A stretch of DNA of 64,000 bases, taken from the NCBI GenBank assembly GCA_029582155.1, contig CM055895.1, positions 10,578,544 to 10,642,543 on the forward strand. The letters run 5' to 3'. This DNA is from Panopea generosa. Its lineage: Eukaryota; Mollusca; Bivalvia; Adapedonta; Hiatellidae. The notes beneath the pieces were generated by a model that was not told the DNA's origin, ran no database searches, and saw nothing but the letters and a program-made list of their open reading frames with translations. The translations under genes and the position numbers were made by a program. This document shows, in pieces, positions 12,035 through 24,389 of the stretch. Within the stretch, counting starts at the first letter, position 1. Each line of letters starts with the position of its first letter.

Positions 12035-14259
12035 TCAGTACTTTGTAAATGTTTTCTCAGCCGTAGCACCATCTTTGAAGGTTCCTCATTTCTGTTTGTA
12101 TTTAAAGTGTTTTCAAGAACTAGACCTTTGGTTTCTTTGAATATCTCAATGAGATATGCCGATGCTATCATCAACACTTCACTAAGGAAATACAGCAGCC
12201 CTGAAGTGAAATAAAACAAAATTATTTTGTGTGTATTATACGACAAGGGTTGTCTCATTTATTCAAATAATCATTTCAAATGTGCGCAAAGAATGTTAAA
12301 CATGTGAAATTGAACTAATTTATATTAAATAGTTTAATGAGACCACAGCTATGAGGGTTTTTTTTATTAATTGATGCCCGTGTCAACATAGTTATATATC
12401 TTGTAGGGACGTATAACCGTTAAAATTGCCGTTAGAACAAACAGTATTCTAAAAAAATGGAGTAAATTGCAAGTTGTTGGTTAGAACCCTATTCACCAAC
12501 CAGAGAATATGATTATATGTGAGCAGTCCGTAAGCAAATATATAATATAGACCAACTCATCAATCACTATATATTATTATCTGTCGGCAGTCAGTAAGTA
12601 AGTATGGACGAGAGCTATATGTATAGCTATCGCTATTCAGCTGAACTGGTGTGAAAATATCAAATGAAACATGATAAGATAATATCATTACCAAAAAGAC
12701 AATTTGTGGCGCTACCATACCACCAAGTCTCGCAACTGTACTGTGCTATCCGTATGCGATAGTCCGTATAATCGTATACAAAAGACAGTTGTCCGAGGTT
12801 CTGTTTTTTATTAAGTTCCTGTATTTATAAGCCGTGTACAAAAGATTAAGGTCAATATATAATTATATATGTATATTGTATTATTGATGAATGAAAGACT
12901 TTAATTATCGAAATACAAATATTTGATTATTAAAAAAAACAAAAGACTATATAATAAATGTTGATTAAACTACATATATATATTGTGGCCAAACTATTAT
13001 AATGCTCATTAAAAAAACAGTAAATTTATAGCTGTGGTTCATTAAAGAAATACAAAATTGTGTAATTACATTTTATATACGTAAGACATAAACATATACA
13101 TATGATGTACAATGAGTTATAGAAAAATAGAAAGTAAAAACATATTCATGTATTTTTATAAATTGCTTTTAAGATATAATGAGTGAGCAATATATTTTAA
13201 TCATATTACGTTGAACTGCTGTCGAAATGCTAAGTTCGACATATCATTGTGGCCAAAGCTCCTAATATCCTTTCAATTTAATTTGAATGTTGATATAAAT
13301 AGCATAATTTTAAACAGACATTCTGAGATCTTCGCCCACTAATAAAATTGGACATACCATATACCTGTATAACCTGAAACGGATTGAAAATGCGTTAAAC
13401 CCCTTTTCAAAAAGTGTTTTAAATGTTTTATAGGTAATTTAGAAAATGAACACGATTAAATAATACAGTAACTATACTTGACGATAGTAGGATAGAGTTC
13501 TGTAGTTAATATCATCATGGCCTGCCAATCAAACGCTACTCCTAATTTACCGACTTGTCCACTAATTGGCGAATCTAAATGGAATGTAAAGACACATTTT
13601 TAAATCAACGAGCTATGTAATGCAAATGTATGTTATCAACAAACACTTTATAGTCTGTTATTTTGATACTGATGTTAAAACTGTTTTATTTAATCTGTCA
13701 AGTTTCATTGTATTTTAATTAGCTTATGAACAGGAAAAGACACTTATATAAGCTATAATACATTCAGAGCTTTGGTCGCTAAACAAATAGCACACTATAA
13801 ACCAATAAATACAAATCTTTATACTGTTTTCATTTCACATACATGTACTGTTAGACGCCTACGGTTAAACCAGTTACACCAGACATGCTATAGAAACCCA
13901 AGCATACTTTTTTCCTCCCAAACCTAAATGAAAAGGGAACATTAAATCGTGATTAAGGTAAATCATGCTTGAAACTGTATTTCAACTTCTATGCTTAAAA
14001 ATGTATGATATAGATGACAATAAGATACTTAAATTACAAAACGTATCAATTATTTGGAAAATATTCTTTGACATGCACGTAGTGGTAAAAATATAATTTG
14101 TTCAGACCAAATAGTAGAACTAACCAATTCACCAAGTATATGACATAAAACGTTGCCGGGGCCTCCACTATGTTAAAAAGGAACATGTTTATATTCAGAT
14201 CGTCTGATAGACTTTTCACTCCAAATGTAATACCATAGTAACCATGATTTGCAGCAAAC
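12035..14259 (-). pseudogene. SLC22-like transporter pseudogene, copy A (exons 4-8 only)
   Basis: Exon equivalents by alignment to the intact gene: exon 4 at 14,259-14,125 (open, 135 bp), exon 5 at 13,923-13,843, exon 6 at 13,574-13,478, exon 7 at 12,764-12,692, exon 8 at 12,200-12,035. Lesions: exon 5 has an in-frame TAA and a 2 bp loss at its donor. Exon 6 has a 21 bp in-frame deletion. Exon 7 has a TAG and its acceptor AG is changed to CG. Exon 8 lacks the first codons and has a 1 bp deletion after EEPSK. Exons 1-3 are absent. Intron 5 is only about 270 bp here because the LINE found in the intact gene is missing. Introns are retained, so this is a duplicated and not a processed copy. Confidence 0.88.
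12484..12612. repeat. 64 bp minisatellite, about two degenerate units, in last intron of copy A
   Basis: Two units resembling the large array at 49,277-50,800 lie between exon 8 and exon 7 equivalents. Recognisable words are 'aaccctattcaccaacc', 'gtgagcagtc' and 'ccaactcatcaatc'. Position and orientation match the intact gene. Confidence 0.65.
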
Positions 14260-14984
14260 CTGAATTTACACCATAATATAATTAGAAAAGCTTCACTTAA
14301 AAACTATTTCATGAAATTTATATCTTATTTGACTTCAATCTAAATTATTAAATACGAAAACGCAAACGTTATACCAGACGCACTTACCAAATGGGTTTTC
14401 CAATATAGCAGACGGCTCTGTTTAATATGTTTACAAATATAGCAGAAGCACTACAATACGCTATTGTGAAACTACGCCATCTTTTTTTCTTCAGAGGAAA
14501 CCTACCGTATTAGGGATATAGTATGATAAAATTAATACAAAATTGTAATACTAACAAACAAAAATATAGCTACTAGTAATTTGCGATTCTAACAATAAAT
14601 AGAAGGCCATCATTTCAGAAAGACGTACTTGGTTTAAACTAATATAAACGTATACTGACGAACTAGTTTTACAGTACAGCAGATGGACTTGCTTTACCTT
14701 CATGGCGATAATACTCCTTTACCTGACAGTACTTGCTAGGTGCCTACATGCCCGTCACTGCCCACCACTTGCTATCCCATAATTTTAGAATCGGCCGAGC
14801 TACCCAGCTTGTAATAGCTCGAATTTCTAGTAAAAGCATTATGAAACTTTGTCGCTGACATTGTAACGCTGTTCATTGTTATATCCGCCCTAACAATGTA
14901 AAAAGAATATCATAATTGGCGTTTTGTCACTTTCACTCCAGTTGTGTGGCTCCTGGTGGATTCTTAACTTTACTGAGAGGCTGA

Positions 14985-15440
14985 GAGGGCAAAACTTAGG
15001 GCACTAGAACATTTAAAATTACCAGAAGGTGCAAGGATTGGCTGGATAGGAATCCGTGGTGTCATGGCAGGACTCCCTTCATACAATACAATTGGAAATC
15101 CGATTTGGACCTGCACCTAAGATATCGTTATTAACCTCGGAGGAAATAACATAGCCAGTCACAGCATTATAAAATTCTGTATGTGGATATCGGCTTGTAT
15201 TGTTTATTTAAGGTCTGTATTCCTTGAGGTGCAAATACATTGGTTCGATATTTTGCAGCGGCTACGATGGGGGTCTGGGTGTGTGAAGGTCATGGAGGTC
15301 AAGCGGCGTCGTAAAAAATAGATATCGCCGTGCAGCAGTGTCCAAGGATCAGCATGTCAGTGCCCTTGTACATGATAATGATGACAAGACCGCAGGTTTT
15401 TATAGGCTGGTATTTAAGATGGTATTTTCTTGTCTCCTGT
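14985..15440 (+). pseudogene. SGNH-hydrolase-like fragment from a tyrosine-recombinase retroelement
   Basis: Broken plus-strand frames read RALEHLKLPEGARIGWIGIRG, then IVINLGGNNIASHSI, the Gly-Asn-containing block III of SGNH hydrolases in the form seen in mobile-element proteins, then WFDILQRLRWGSG and KRRRK. Several stops separate the blocks. The same kind of module closes the DIRS/Ngaro-like element at 43.2-46.7 kb, so this is probably a relic of a related element. No recombinase or RT is visible beside it. It lies where SLC22 copy A loses homology to the intact gene (about 14,750). Confidence 0.5.
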
Positions 15441-16081
15441 TGGTATATATATATATGTATTTGTATAAATTGAGAGCACCATGAATTTGGGGGATACATT
15501 TGCATAATTTATTTATTGCGGACATTTTTGACAGCCGACAGTCGATCGTGTACCCTCTATACAATCTTGTCGCATCATGGTCTTAAATAGTATCCGTGGT
15601 GAAATTTTAAAATGAGTTAAGTAGATACAGCAATAATTGCGTTTCCATTCTTGGGGCTTTTGTTGCATTTGTTTACCTTGAAAATGTTTATTTATATATC
15701 CATGTCTACGGTAAGTAATTGTGGCAATAATACGTCAGATAGTTAGAATAAGTGCACTACTCAGTACGGATAGCTGAACATGAGCTAACGGGGAAGGTTG
15801 CGTGATGCTCGGGACAGTTTATCAGGCGTTGCTGTTCTTCACTATTTTGATCTGTTGGGATATGCTTATATGTCGGGCTTACTGCATATTGGATTGCGTT
15901 TATTGCGTATTAGTTGGCGTTTTTTGTGTATTGGATTGCATTGATGACGTAATATGTATTGTATGTCGTAATTGGTATCAGTCGTATATGTGAGTTTATG
16001 TTTTAATACAGTGACAGCAGATACTTAATAACGTTAAACTAGTGTTCGCGGTCGGCTGGTGGTTCAAAGGAATTTCTATGG
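15441..16081. other. Intergenic stretch, no supported gene
   Basis: AT-rich DNA with only short frames. The 63-codon Cys-rich frame at 15,802-15,993 is built from a degenerate repeat of tattggattgcgt-like words and has no family signature. Confidence 0.4.
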
Positions 16082-16122
16082 AACGCCGGAGCTGTCTTAC
16101 GTTCAGCATTGACATCTTTATG
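16082..16122 (+). repeat. Direct repeat flanking the Tc1/mariner relic, left
   Basis: About 40 bp starting AACGCCGGAGCTGTCTTA recurs at 17,302-17,342 with three substitutions. The two copies lie on either side of the Tc1/mariner element but outside its own TA target sites, so they belong to an older duplication or repeat. Confidence 0.6.
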
Positions 16123-16223
16123 GACAACTAACTATCTTGACTGGTTGCACAATTTGTTGTTTTTTTTTGTATACTTTTATTACATTTTCATTACAAAATA
16201 TACAAACTATCAATATAGTAATA

Positions 16224-17218
16224 TACTCAGTTGCAAAAGAAAGTGTGCACTGTCGTTTTTTTCACAAAAATGTCCGTGTTGGAAAAAACAAATTATATCA
16301 TATTTGGTACCAATATTTGAAACATGTTATTGGCTTATACAAGGATGCATTTGTTTTGCAGCCTGACAATAGTTTTTTGCTCAAACAACACAGGGGTCGA
16401 AATAAAAACGGCTACTGTTTAGCAAGTAAAGAACTTGATTTTTAGTGAGTTTTGTTCTGCTTCAAAAGCGTTTGTGACCACCTCTTGCGTTGATACAAGC
16501 AATAAGACGTCGGCGGATTAACATTACGTACCGTTGTATCACAACGTTGGGTATGTTATTCCATACCTAAACAAGAGCGACGGAAAGATCATGCAATTTG
16601 TTAATATCTTAACTTGACCTTACTTAAGTAATTCAGAAGTCACGTTAATATTGTGTTTTTGCTAATACCGTTTGCCATCGTAGATGCTAACGCGGTTTTA
16701 AAGTGACGTCGAAGCAATATAACGGTCTGTTCAAGCGATGGTTAAACGAGACCTACATGTCCACAGTCAGCAATAACCACGGTCGCATGAAATCGTTGAC
16801 GAAGACAAATCAATGTATTTTTGCGGCAATAAAATGCTCTACTTAAGTCTGCGGTGCGTGCCACTAGCAAGCATTACCATTGCCTGAGGATGTTGATTAT
16901 TACTGAGCCTAGACATTATTTTACAACTATATATGTAGTGAATGTGGTTGTGTTTTTACTCTCATAAAAGGTATAGAGAATATGATTAAACAGGTTTTAG
17001 CCAACATTTACTTCTCCCATGATGTGCACATGCATAAAGAATGAAAACACTCTATTCACTATACAATTGTTATCTGTAAAATAAACAGTGAAAATTTTAT
17101 GCTTCACTGAAAGCAAATTTTGTATTATACCTTCCACAATAGACTTTGACATGATAGCACTTTTAGTTAAAAAAACATGGGGAAAACAAAAGTGCACACT
17201 TTCTTTTGCAACTGTGTA
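16224..17218 (-). mobile_element. Tc1/mariner transposon, internally deleted
   Basis: The ends are inverted repeats of about 28 bp: left TACTCAGTTGCAAAAG and onward, right the complement with one mismatch (TACACAGTTGCAAAAG). Each side is followed by TA, the target duplication of this superfamily. Between them lies a minus-strand transposase relic. The element is about 1.0 kb, shorter than a complete member. Confidence 0.85.
16462..16916 (-). pseudogene. Tc1-like transposase relic, ends joined with the middle lost
   Basis: The N-terminus reads MSRLSNNQHPQAMVMLASGTHRR, the start of the paired-like helix-turn-helix DNA-binding domain of Tc1 transposases. The C-terminus reads WNNIPNVVIQRYVMLIRRRLIACINARGGHKRF and a stop at 16,462, which is the usual closing block. 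Only about 455 bp separate the ends, against roughly 1 kb in a full gene, and frames in between are shifted. Most of the DDE catalytic domain is therefore missing. The product would be inactive, and the inverted ends could move only with help in trans. Confidence 0.8.
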
Positions 17219-17301
17219 TATATTAAAGTAATGGAGAGAAAAGTGGTTTCAAATGCAACACTAGGGTTAGCACAACTGCCCTTGATTAAAATACAATTAT
17301 G

Positions 17302-17342
17302 TAACGCCGGAGCTGTCTTATGCTCAGCATTGGCATCTTAAT
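17302..17342 (+). repeat. Direct repeat flanking the Tc1/mariner relic, right
   Basis: Second copy of the roughly 40 bp repeat at 16,082-16,122. From 17,343 to 18,285 no gene is supported. A 70-codon plus-strand frame at 17,461-17,673 has no recognisable motif. Confidence 0.6.
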
Positions 17343-18289
17343 GAATCATTGTATTATTTTCTTGGGTTGAAAAGATGTAATTTTGCGAGTTTACTTGATT
17401 CGAAGTGATTAACCAATTTATCAACTCAAAGCGAGCGATTTATATTAAGCATGTGTTAAAGTGTGTCGTTATCTACCAGAGGACATAAACAAACAAATGA
17501 GACTTTTTAGTATTCAAAAATGTTTATTGTCCGTGTTTGATGCTAATTCTAATATAGAAATGACATTAAACGTTGATAAATATGTTAAATATCGGAACTT
17601 TTTCTTTGTATTCTGCGAAAGCATAAAACGGACTCAGCCAATATTATTAGTAAATTCGGTTTTCGTGACTTGAACTACGGGGGTAACGAAAATGAAACAT
17701 CCTCGTGTCTCACAGAACTGGATTACTCAGTATTCTTTTATTCGAACAACAGTGAAAACCCCCAAAATGATAGCTTGATATATTGAGGCTTTGAAAAAAT
17801 GTTCGATCTTGTGTCGAATGAATGTTCTCTCATGACGTAAAGTAATTGGTAAACCGTGTTTTTTTATATTTAAGTGCATTATTTGTTAATTGATGGTTTG
17901 TTGATAGATTGATTAAAATAAGAGAACGTAGGTTTGATGACAGACACTGTTCTAATTATGATAAATGGGACTCTGTTTGGTGATTCGATGGTGACTTTCT
18001 TCACCTACAAGTTTATAAGATCACTAACCTGAGCCACATTTAAACAGTGATTATATGGTTTCCTTTTTTGCATCAATTCTGAGTAAACATCATAAATGGA
18101 TTGATTGTGTTTCTACAATTGTAGATTTTACAATAACAAAGATATTTTAATACAGCTCTGTTAAAGATTTTGAGTAAACCATACGTTGAACAAATACAAG
18201 CGGTGATTTGTGTGAAACACACGCTGTATATTTCTGTTCTCAGCGGAAAATTGGCATATCTTAATGACTTTGAATCATAGAAGCATCAA

Positions 18290-19857
18290 CAGCATTGACA
18301 GTTTTGAAGTATGACGGTTTGAGTGTTCTACAAACGGATCAATAATCTGGAGCGCTTACATATCATTATAAACATAGATATTTGCAGTTTGGTCAAAAGA
18401 CAAACTGGTAAAAAGATTTTGCTGTTTTAGTATAAATAATCAGCCGCAAATACGTAACCTCAACATCTAGTTTTATACAGTAATGAATGTGATCGTGTGG
18501 TAGAATCTGCTCTTGATAGAGTTATCAACATTAACCGAGCTAAGTAAATACTTAAAAAAAATAAATGCATGCAGAACTGTTTATAACTGGTTGAAGAAAA
18601 ACAAACTCAAATTTCTAAATAAACATTTAGACTTTAAGATTGTAAGCATATTAGATAATTATGTAAACGTTTGATAAAACTCAGCCATTTATTGGAAGTG
18701 GAAATTATAAAAATCAGAAATCCGATTAGTTGTAATATAATGTGTATTTCTATACTTAATGTCTGGGTCTACTTATAAATATACCACATAATAGGAAAGT
18801 TCCTCACTCGTGTACATACATTTCTATACAGTTTTATGATTCATATTCAAAACAAAGTAGCTCTTGTTTCTCTGAACAATTCCCCAACATCCTAACAATT
18901 GGACCTCCATTAACTAACCGAAATCCGAATCTTATATATGATCGCGTAGTGGCCTCAGTATATACATGTATATTTAAACATGCCAAAACAATATATTGAA
19001 AAGAAAAACTTTCCAACTTGGTCTACGCGTTCAGGTTAGACTAAAATATATTTTCTACTTAAAGTTGCGAAATATTTTGTGACATATAAATAAAGTCACG
19101 GTTACCTTCTCATTGTCAATTTGATCCTTTGTATTGATTACATATTGTACAATATGCTTCATATTAGAAAGAGCCCAAATGAGAGGTGGATGTCGTCAAG
19201 CAGTGTTTGCCAAATATCTATTTTAAAGAATGGAGATTTCGTATCAATTACGCTTATTACATGTAACTTCGAATTGTTATGTTTTGGGCGATTTCTTCGC
19301 ACTTATTCATGTATGATAATGAGATTCTTTATTCCATGTATCCATTTTAAAGTAATTTCTCTTAAACATTTACAGCGACTTTTTCATGATAACTTACCTT
19401 TAAAGATTCATATCTAGTGCAGAATACTACTAAGGCAATGTAAAACCACATCACATTCACTATCCTTAAACTAAACATCTACATGTATGCGCGGATACGT
19501 ATCATATAAACATATGCAAATCTAATTATGGGCGTATATTTACTTACTTAAGTTTAAATGTTTATCGCTAATTGTGTTATTAAATAAACTTATATTTTCC
19601 TGTTTTAATTGAGATTTAATTATCTAACCAAGTCATTACCATTTATTGCGTATGCGGTGAAAGTCTTTAAGGCTAGACATGTGTTAAAAATATAGTTAAA
19701 TGTTGCATATAGTCACTGTCAGTACAGTTTACCAGCCTGACCGGAGAACCGCCTGAAATTTGATTTAGCTGTGTTTATTTAAATTTATATTTTAAAATTG
19801 TCCGATATTGTATGGACAGCGCTATTATCACAAATAATTTATGTTATTGGCACCACT
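18290..19857 (+). repeat. Dispersed segment, copy II (uninterrupted)
   Basis: Aligns with copies I, III and IV through ordered blocks: 'cagccgcaaatacgtaac', 'gagctaagtaaat', 'catgtatgataatgagat', 'taaaaccacatca', 'catatgcaaatctaatta', and 'gatattgtatggacagc' near 19,803. This is the longest uninterrupted copy (about 1.6 kb) and runs straight into a coding relic at 19,858. Copies diverge heavily, so the family is old. No shared long reading frame or terminal repeat was found. Confidence 0.6.
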
Positions 19858-20574
19858 TTGAATGACGTAGAATTGGTAATGAACAGAGTGAATATATTAA
19901 GAAATGGTCCAGGAGTTTCATTTGACTTAGATTTTCAAAAGGATATACAAGAGGCAAGATCTAGAAGTTAGCCAAAATTGAAGGAATATAAAGCAATGGA
20001 CCAACGATCGAAATTAAAAATGTTGAATCCTGCAAAAATTGTCGATGGAAAGGTTGTGCATGATGAACTATCGCATTGGAACTATTATACCCGAGATAAT
20101 CGTTTAAAGAATGTTGAGTATATCAAAAGCTCCGGAAGTGCAGAAACAGTAAATCAGAATGCACCGGTATCCAATCACCATGCACCTGGATATGATAACA
20201 TACATGTTGTAAATATGCAAACCCAATAACACAGTGTTAACTGTAGGTTATCAAGTAGTCTACCACAGGTACACAATGTGATCCATCAGTCGATAGAGTC
20301 AACATCTGACATTGTGAATTCTAGCACAGAACCATCGAGGCTTCCCTCTCCAAGGTCGCCATCATTACATTTACCACAGAGAATATCAGCAAACGATCAA
20401 AATATGCCAGGTAATGGACCAACTCTGTCACATAATCAGCCTCCCGTATACACTTATCCAGTATCTAGCATGACAGATCTTTTGATTGGTCCCGCACATA
20501 CAGATGAACATGATGGTCATTCAATGATATGTGAAATCTTCGAATCAAATGAAGGAATTGACTCCCAAAAATAA
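19858..20574 (+). pseudogene. Coding relic resembling the C-terminal part of an L1-type ORF1 protein
   Basis: A single frame runs for about 239 codons with only two stops (TAG at 19,969 and TAA at 20,227). The early part reads VELVMNRVNILRNGPGVSFD, then SRS*PKLKEYKAMDQRSK, then PAKIVDGKVVHDEL. This is the pattern of a nucleic-acid-binding C-terminal domain in L1-like ORF1 proteins, where 'parts of an ORF1' end with an IVDGK-like strand. The later part is Ser/Pro/His-rich low-complexity sequence (PSRLPSPRSPSLHLPQ). A host gene with such a domain is the alternative. The preserved single frame argues for relatively recent loss. Confidence 0.45.
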
Positions 20575-20639
20575 GCCGCAAACATCAATAACATTAAGAG
20601 TGTAAGGAATCAAATTATCTCAAATAGTGAAACTCTTAC

Positions 20640-21500
20640 CACATCAGGATCCAAATATCAAGGTCAAGGTCACACTGTCAATTTGTTCGATAATATAAGT
20701 CTGGTCTGTAATTTTGTTTTTAACTTAGCTCAATTAATCAAGATGACATGACGACGTGTCACACGTAAAACCTAGACCAGTACATCAAAGGTCAAGGTCA
20801 CACTTTGAGTTTCTATAACAACACTTTGAGTATGTTTGAGATTTCAAGTCCGTCCTGTAATTTTATCATACATGGATGGATTTCGAAAACACTTGGCTCA
20901 ATTTATCAATTGATCAACATGACATTACGACGTGTCACGTTAAGACCCATAACCTTACCTCAAGGTCAAAATTGTATGCTGTTTGATATTTCATAACTGG
21001 ACTGTAACTTTGTCTGACATGGAGGAAGGATTTTGAAATAGCTTGACACAAGTCAGGCAATAACATTAATTTTTTGTATCACCTGTCGAGTCGGACAAGT
21101 AGTTCTTAAATCTGCTTGTCCTGACAAAAAACTACTTGTCCTACTTTATTCTAGAATTATGGTACTAGTCGTATGGATATAGATTGAATAAACAGTTTTA
21201 TCAAGGCTTAAAACACAGGGGATTTGCGAAAAAGAGATGCCGTGTTTAATTCCTGAATTTTCACTTGTATAGTCGGGCAGGCAGCCTTAAATTTTGCTTG
21301 TCCGTACTGACGATTCCGTTGTTTTAGACAGTCGGATGAGGGTTAATGTAATGCCTTGCACGAGTGATCAGCATGTCATGATGATGTGTCACCTGTATTT
21401 GCCTGTAGGAATACCAAAACTGTTACATCACATGTCAAGGTCAAAGTTACACAAAGGTCGAGGTAATGCTTTTATGTTAAAAAACGTGAAATTGCATGTC
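20640..21500. repeat. Degenerate tandem repeats with 'aaggtcaaggtcac' units
   Basis: Units start near 20,660, 20,788 and 20,960 and share 'aaggtcaaggtcacac', 'tcctgtaattt', 'catggatggattt' and 'gacgacgtgtcacg'. A further partial unit is at 21,365-21,500. The pattern resembles a tandem repeat common in bivalves (from memory). Frames inside it are not genes. Confidence 0.6.
21093..21141. repeat. Perfect 12 bp inverted repeat (hairpin)
   Basis: GGACAAGTAGTT at 21,093-21,104 pairs exactly with AACTACTTGTCC at 21,130-21,141. The loop itself holds another 'cttgtcc'. The half site 'ggacaagtagtt' recurs alone at 23,868. Confidence 0.6.
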
Positions 21501-21592
21501 TGAAACGTCATTACATTACACTTGATATTCATGGATACATCGCTTCCTGTTATAATATAATTTTATTTTGTTATATTAACAGACCATTTTGG

Positions 21593-21621
21593 GGTTGGCG
21601 GGGGTGGGGGGGGGGGGGGGC
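21593..21621 (+). repeat. G-rich run
   Basis: A near-pure guanine run (gcgggggtggggg and onward) of about 25 bp, capable in principle of quadruplex formation. Confidence 0.6.
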
Positions 21622-21689
21622 ATGCGACACTTACCAGTGACATTTCTTGTTAATTAGCATAATTATTTAGCTTCTATAGACATATAACT

Positions 21690-22260
21690 ATTAAAAGTGT
21701 AGAGTAAATATATTTTACGGCTTTTGAAATTTAAGGTTGTTAATGTATTGGTTCTTAGTCATGAACAGATATGGTAATCATATGTGGGCAGTCAGTAATA
21801 AATACCCATATTTTAGAACCCAACTCATCAACAAATGTATAGAAATAATACCAGGGCAGCCAGTAAATAAGTATACATTAGAACCCAACACATCAACCAA
21901 TGGATGATAATAATATCAGGGCAGACAGTAAATAAGCATATATAATAACCCAACTCATCAACCGAAGTTTGGTAATAATATCAGGGCAGTCAGTAAATAA
22001 GCATATATTAGAAAAAAAACTCATCAACCGACGTAATGTAATACTACCAGGGCAGTCAATAAACAAACATACAGTATAACCCGACTCATCAACCGATGTG
22101 TGGTAATATTACCAGCGCAGTCAGTAAATAAGCATACAATATAACCCAACTCATCAACCGATGTACGGTAGTCAGTAAGTACGTATACATTATAACCCAG
22201 CTCATCAACCAATGCATGGTAATGATATCAGGGCATCCAGAAAATCAGCATACATTGTAG
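21690..22260. repeat. 64 bp minisatellite, about eight units, outside any exon context
   Basis: Units share 'aacccaactcatcaacc', 'taataatatcagggcag' and 'cagtaaataagcata' with the last-intron array of the intact SLC22 gene. The preceding bases ('catataactattaa', 'agtaaatatat') also resemble the intron before that array. No SLC22 exon is found next to it, so this appears to be a fragment of a further duplicated copy. From 22,261 to 22,934 nothing is recognised. Confidence 0.7.
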
Positions 22261-23924
22261 GGTATGTAAAATCGTGTTCTAAGTCCATATGGTAACTCTT
22301 CATAACGTTTTCCACCGGACTGAGTCGTGACATCGGGTATGTATTAGTCACGTTCTAAGACCAATTGATAAATCTCAGGAGTAAGGAAACCTGTAACATT
22401 CATAAAACAAAGCACTAACTCTTCTAAATTATACTAATTAACATAATCAAAATAACTCGGAAGAAGATCAAAATATCAATAGCGTGTATTACGAGTTATT
22501 AATTTCAAAGGCTTTAAAATATGTTTCTTTAGTGCGTTTGTAAGACAACGTACACCAGCTGCAATACGTGTATCCTGTATACTCAATCGACATGTGAAAA
22601 TGTTTTGCCACACAAATGATTGAGAAGTAATATTTAAAAAATTCCTAATTGTTTACCCGTGTCACTCGCTAAATGCAATTATTCAGTTACAAGAAGTACG
22701 ATATATATTAACATGACTTTCTATTTAGTGTATACATTTTATATTGTTTGACAAGTACTCATCAGATTATCCCATAGAGTGTGTCCACTTAGCGTTTGAT
22801 AAAAATTATAGATATCCAATCATTGTTCCAATAATTAATTTGATAAAAATACAATAATTACTGAGTGACTATGACACACTAGTGCCGTACCTCTTCCATT
22901 GCTTCTTTATGAAATTGTGCTATTCATTTCCCATGAACGCATGGCTATGCACGACTTTTTTAGCGGTGGATATATTTTGCGATATTTTTCCCCTGAGATA
23001 AAGCAAAAGGCTAACGAGTTTGAATTATAATTTTGCCATATGTCGGTACTAGATAAATGATCATTGGGGCATGCTGGTATAGACGTTTACATTAAGATAT
23101 AAATATAAGAAATGAATTAATGTCCATGAGATATGAAATTGCATGTAACAAGTAATTTTACACGTGAACGCCTTGTTCATATGGACGTAAGTTCATATCT
23201 CATGAGCTTAAATTAAATAAACTCGTAATAAGTTGACCTTTTGCAAACAAATTCAAGGGATAATAGCAATAACATAAAGTTCTTATACAATTAACTCATA
23301 TGTTATATTGAAGCATCTTTACAAGCAATTGTTTGAATCGTCTAGTGACAAAATGGTATTTGAAAGTTAAAGTAACATATTCAATTGCATAATTAAAAAC
23401 ATTTTAGCAAAAAAAAATTTTACGCATAGAAACCTCACGTGAAATCAATAATATGAGAGTGCAAATACAAAACAACTGACTATATTTATTCATTTTGATA
23501 TGATAATTTACATTATGGTATCTTATTTTATTTTAATATCATCAAAATTTATTATGGCATCATCAAAGACTTTAAAGAATTCCAGTAAATTGCAGACCTT
23601 TTATTTTTTAAACAAAGTTTCCATTATGCTACACTCATCTGAGTAAAAAAATAATTAGAACATCTTCCATTAAAAAAAAAATGCTCAATATTGATTTCAT
23701 TTCCACAGAATCCGTATCCCTAATCTTTCTTGAACATGGCCTTACTATGAATGAAAATGATTTAGTTTATTCATTTTTTGAGGGGCCAATGGAGCACATA
23801 CCTATTTATACAATTTCTGCAATGTCAGCTGCATCTATGTAAATTATTAAAGTATTCTTTCGGGACAAGTAGTTAAGACTACATAAAAATGTTTTGTTTC
23901 CGTGACAGGGAACTTAGAGGATAG

Positions 23925-24090
23925 TTTAAGTTCTAGGCGGCCCGGGGTCAGTGTAATATGTCTTGGGGTATAATATCATGTGTCTGCGGCATGTGACTCC
24001 AGTGTGGCAGCACTTAGAATAATGTATGTAGACACCGTCGCAATTTACCTGACAACATGCTGAAAGTGGCGCTAAACACCCTATAAACAA
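23925..24090 (+). repeat. Possible SINE or LINE 3' end
   Basis: The segment from 'cggcccggggtcagtgtaat' to 'ggcgctaaacaccc' interrupts the paralogous 5' flank, since copy B has no equivalent. Its end resembles the terminal motif GTAAAACACC of the Nimb-like element. I recall similar dispersed sequences from bivalves but could not search. Confidence 0.35.
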
Positions 24091-24389
24091 CCAATTCTTT
24101 TACGACTGTGAACATACTGTTGATTTGTTGTATGATATTTCTGCACGTATTAAACAATATGAGGAATATCCTTTATCAATTGGAATGATGATAGTTTGTA
24201 GCCCCAGGCAGGTACATAAATTACAAAACGTAAGGCGACTTATTGCATGTTTCTGTTTATGTTAATGTGTAATTATAGCGTTGTTTTAGTTGAGTAAATG
24301 AAGTACTTTTGAAGATTATTAATTTAAGTGATATAATTAGATTAAAACAAATTAACAAAACTTACAAAATAGATTATCATAACCTTTAT

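Noticed and set aside
15802..15993. Cys-rich 63-codon frame that could suggest a secreted peptide
   Set aside because: Cysteines come from short degenerate repeats; no cleavage pattern, no splice neighbours, no family match.
16109..16445. Two hydrophobic plus-strand frames
   Set aside because: They cross the left end of the Tc1/mariner element and lie antisense to its transposase relic.
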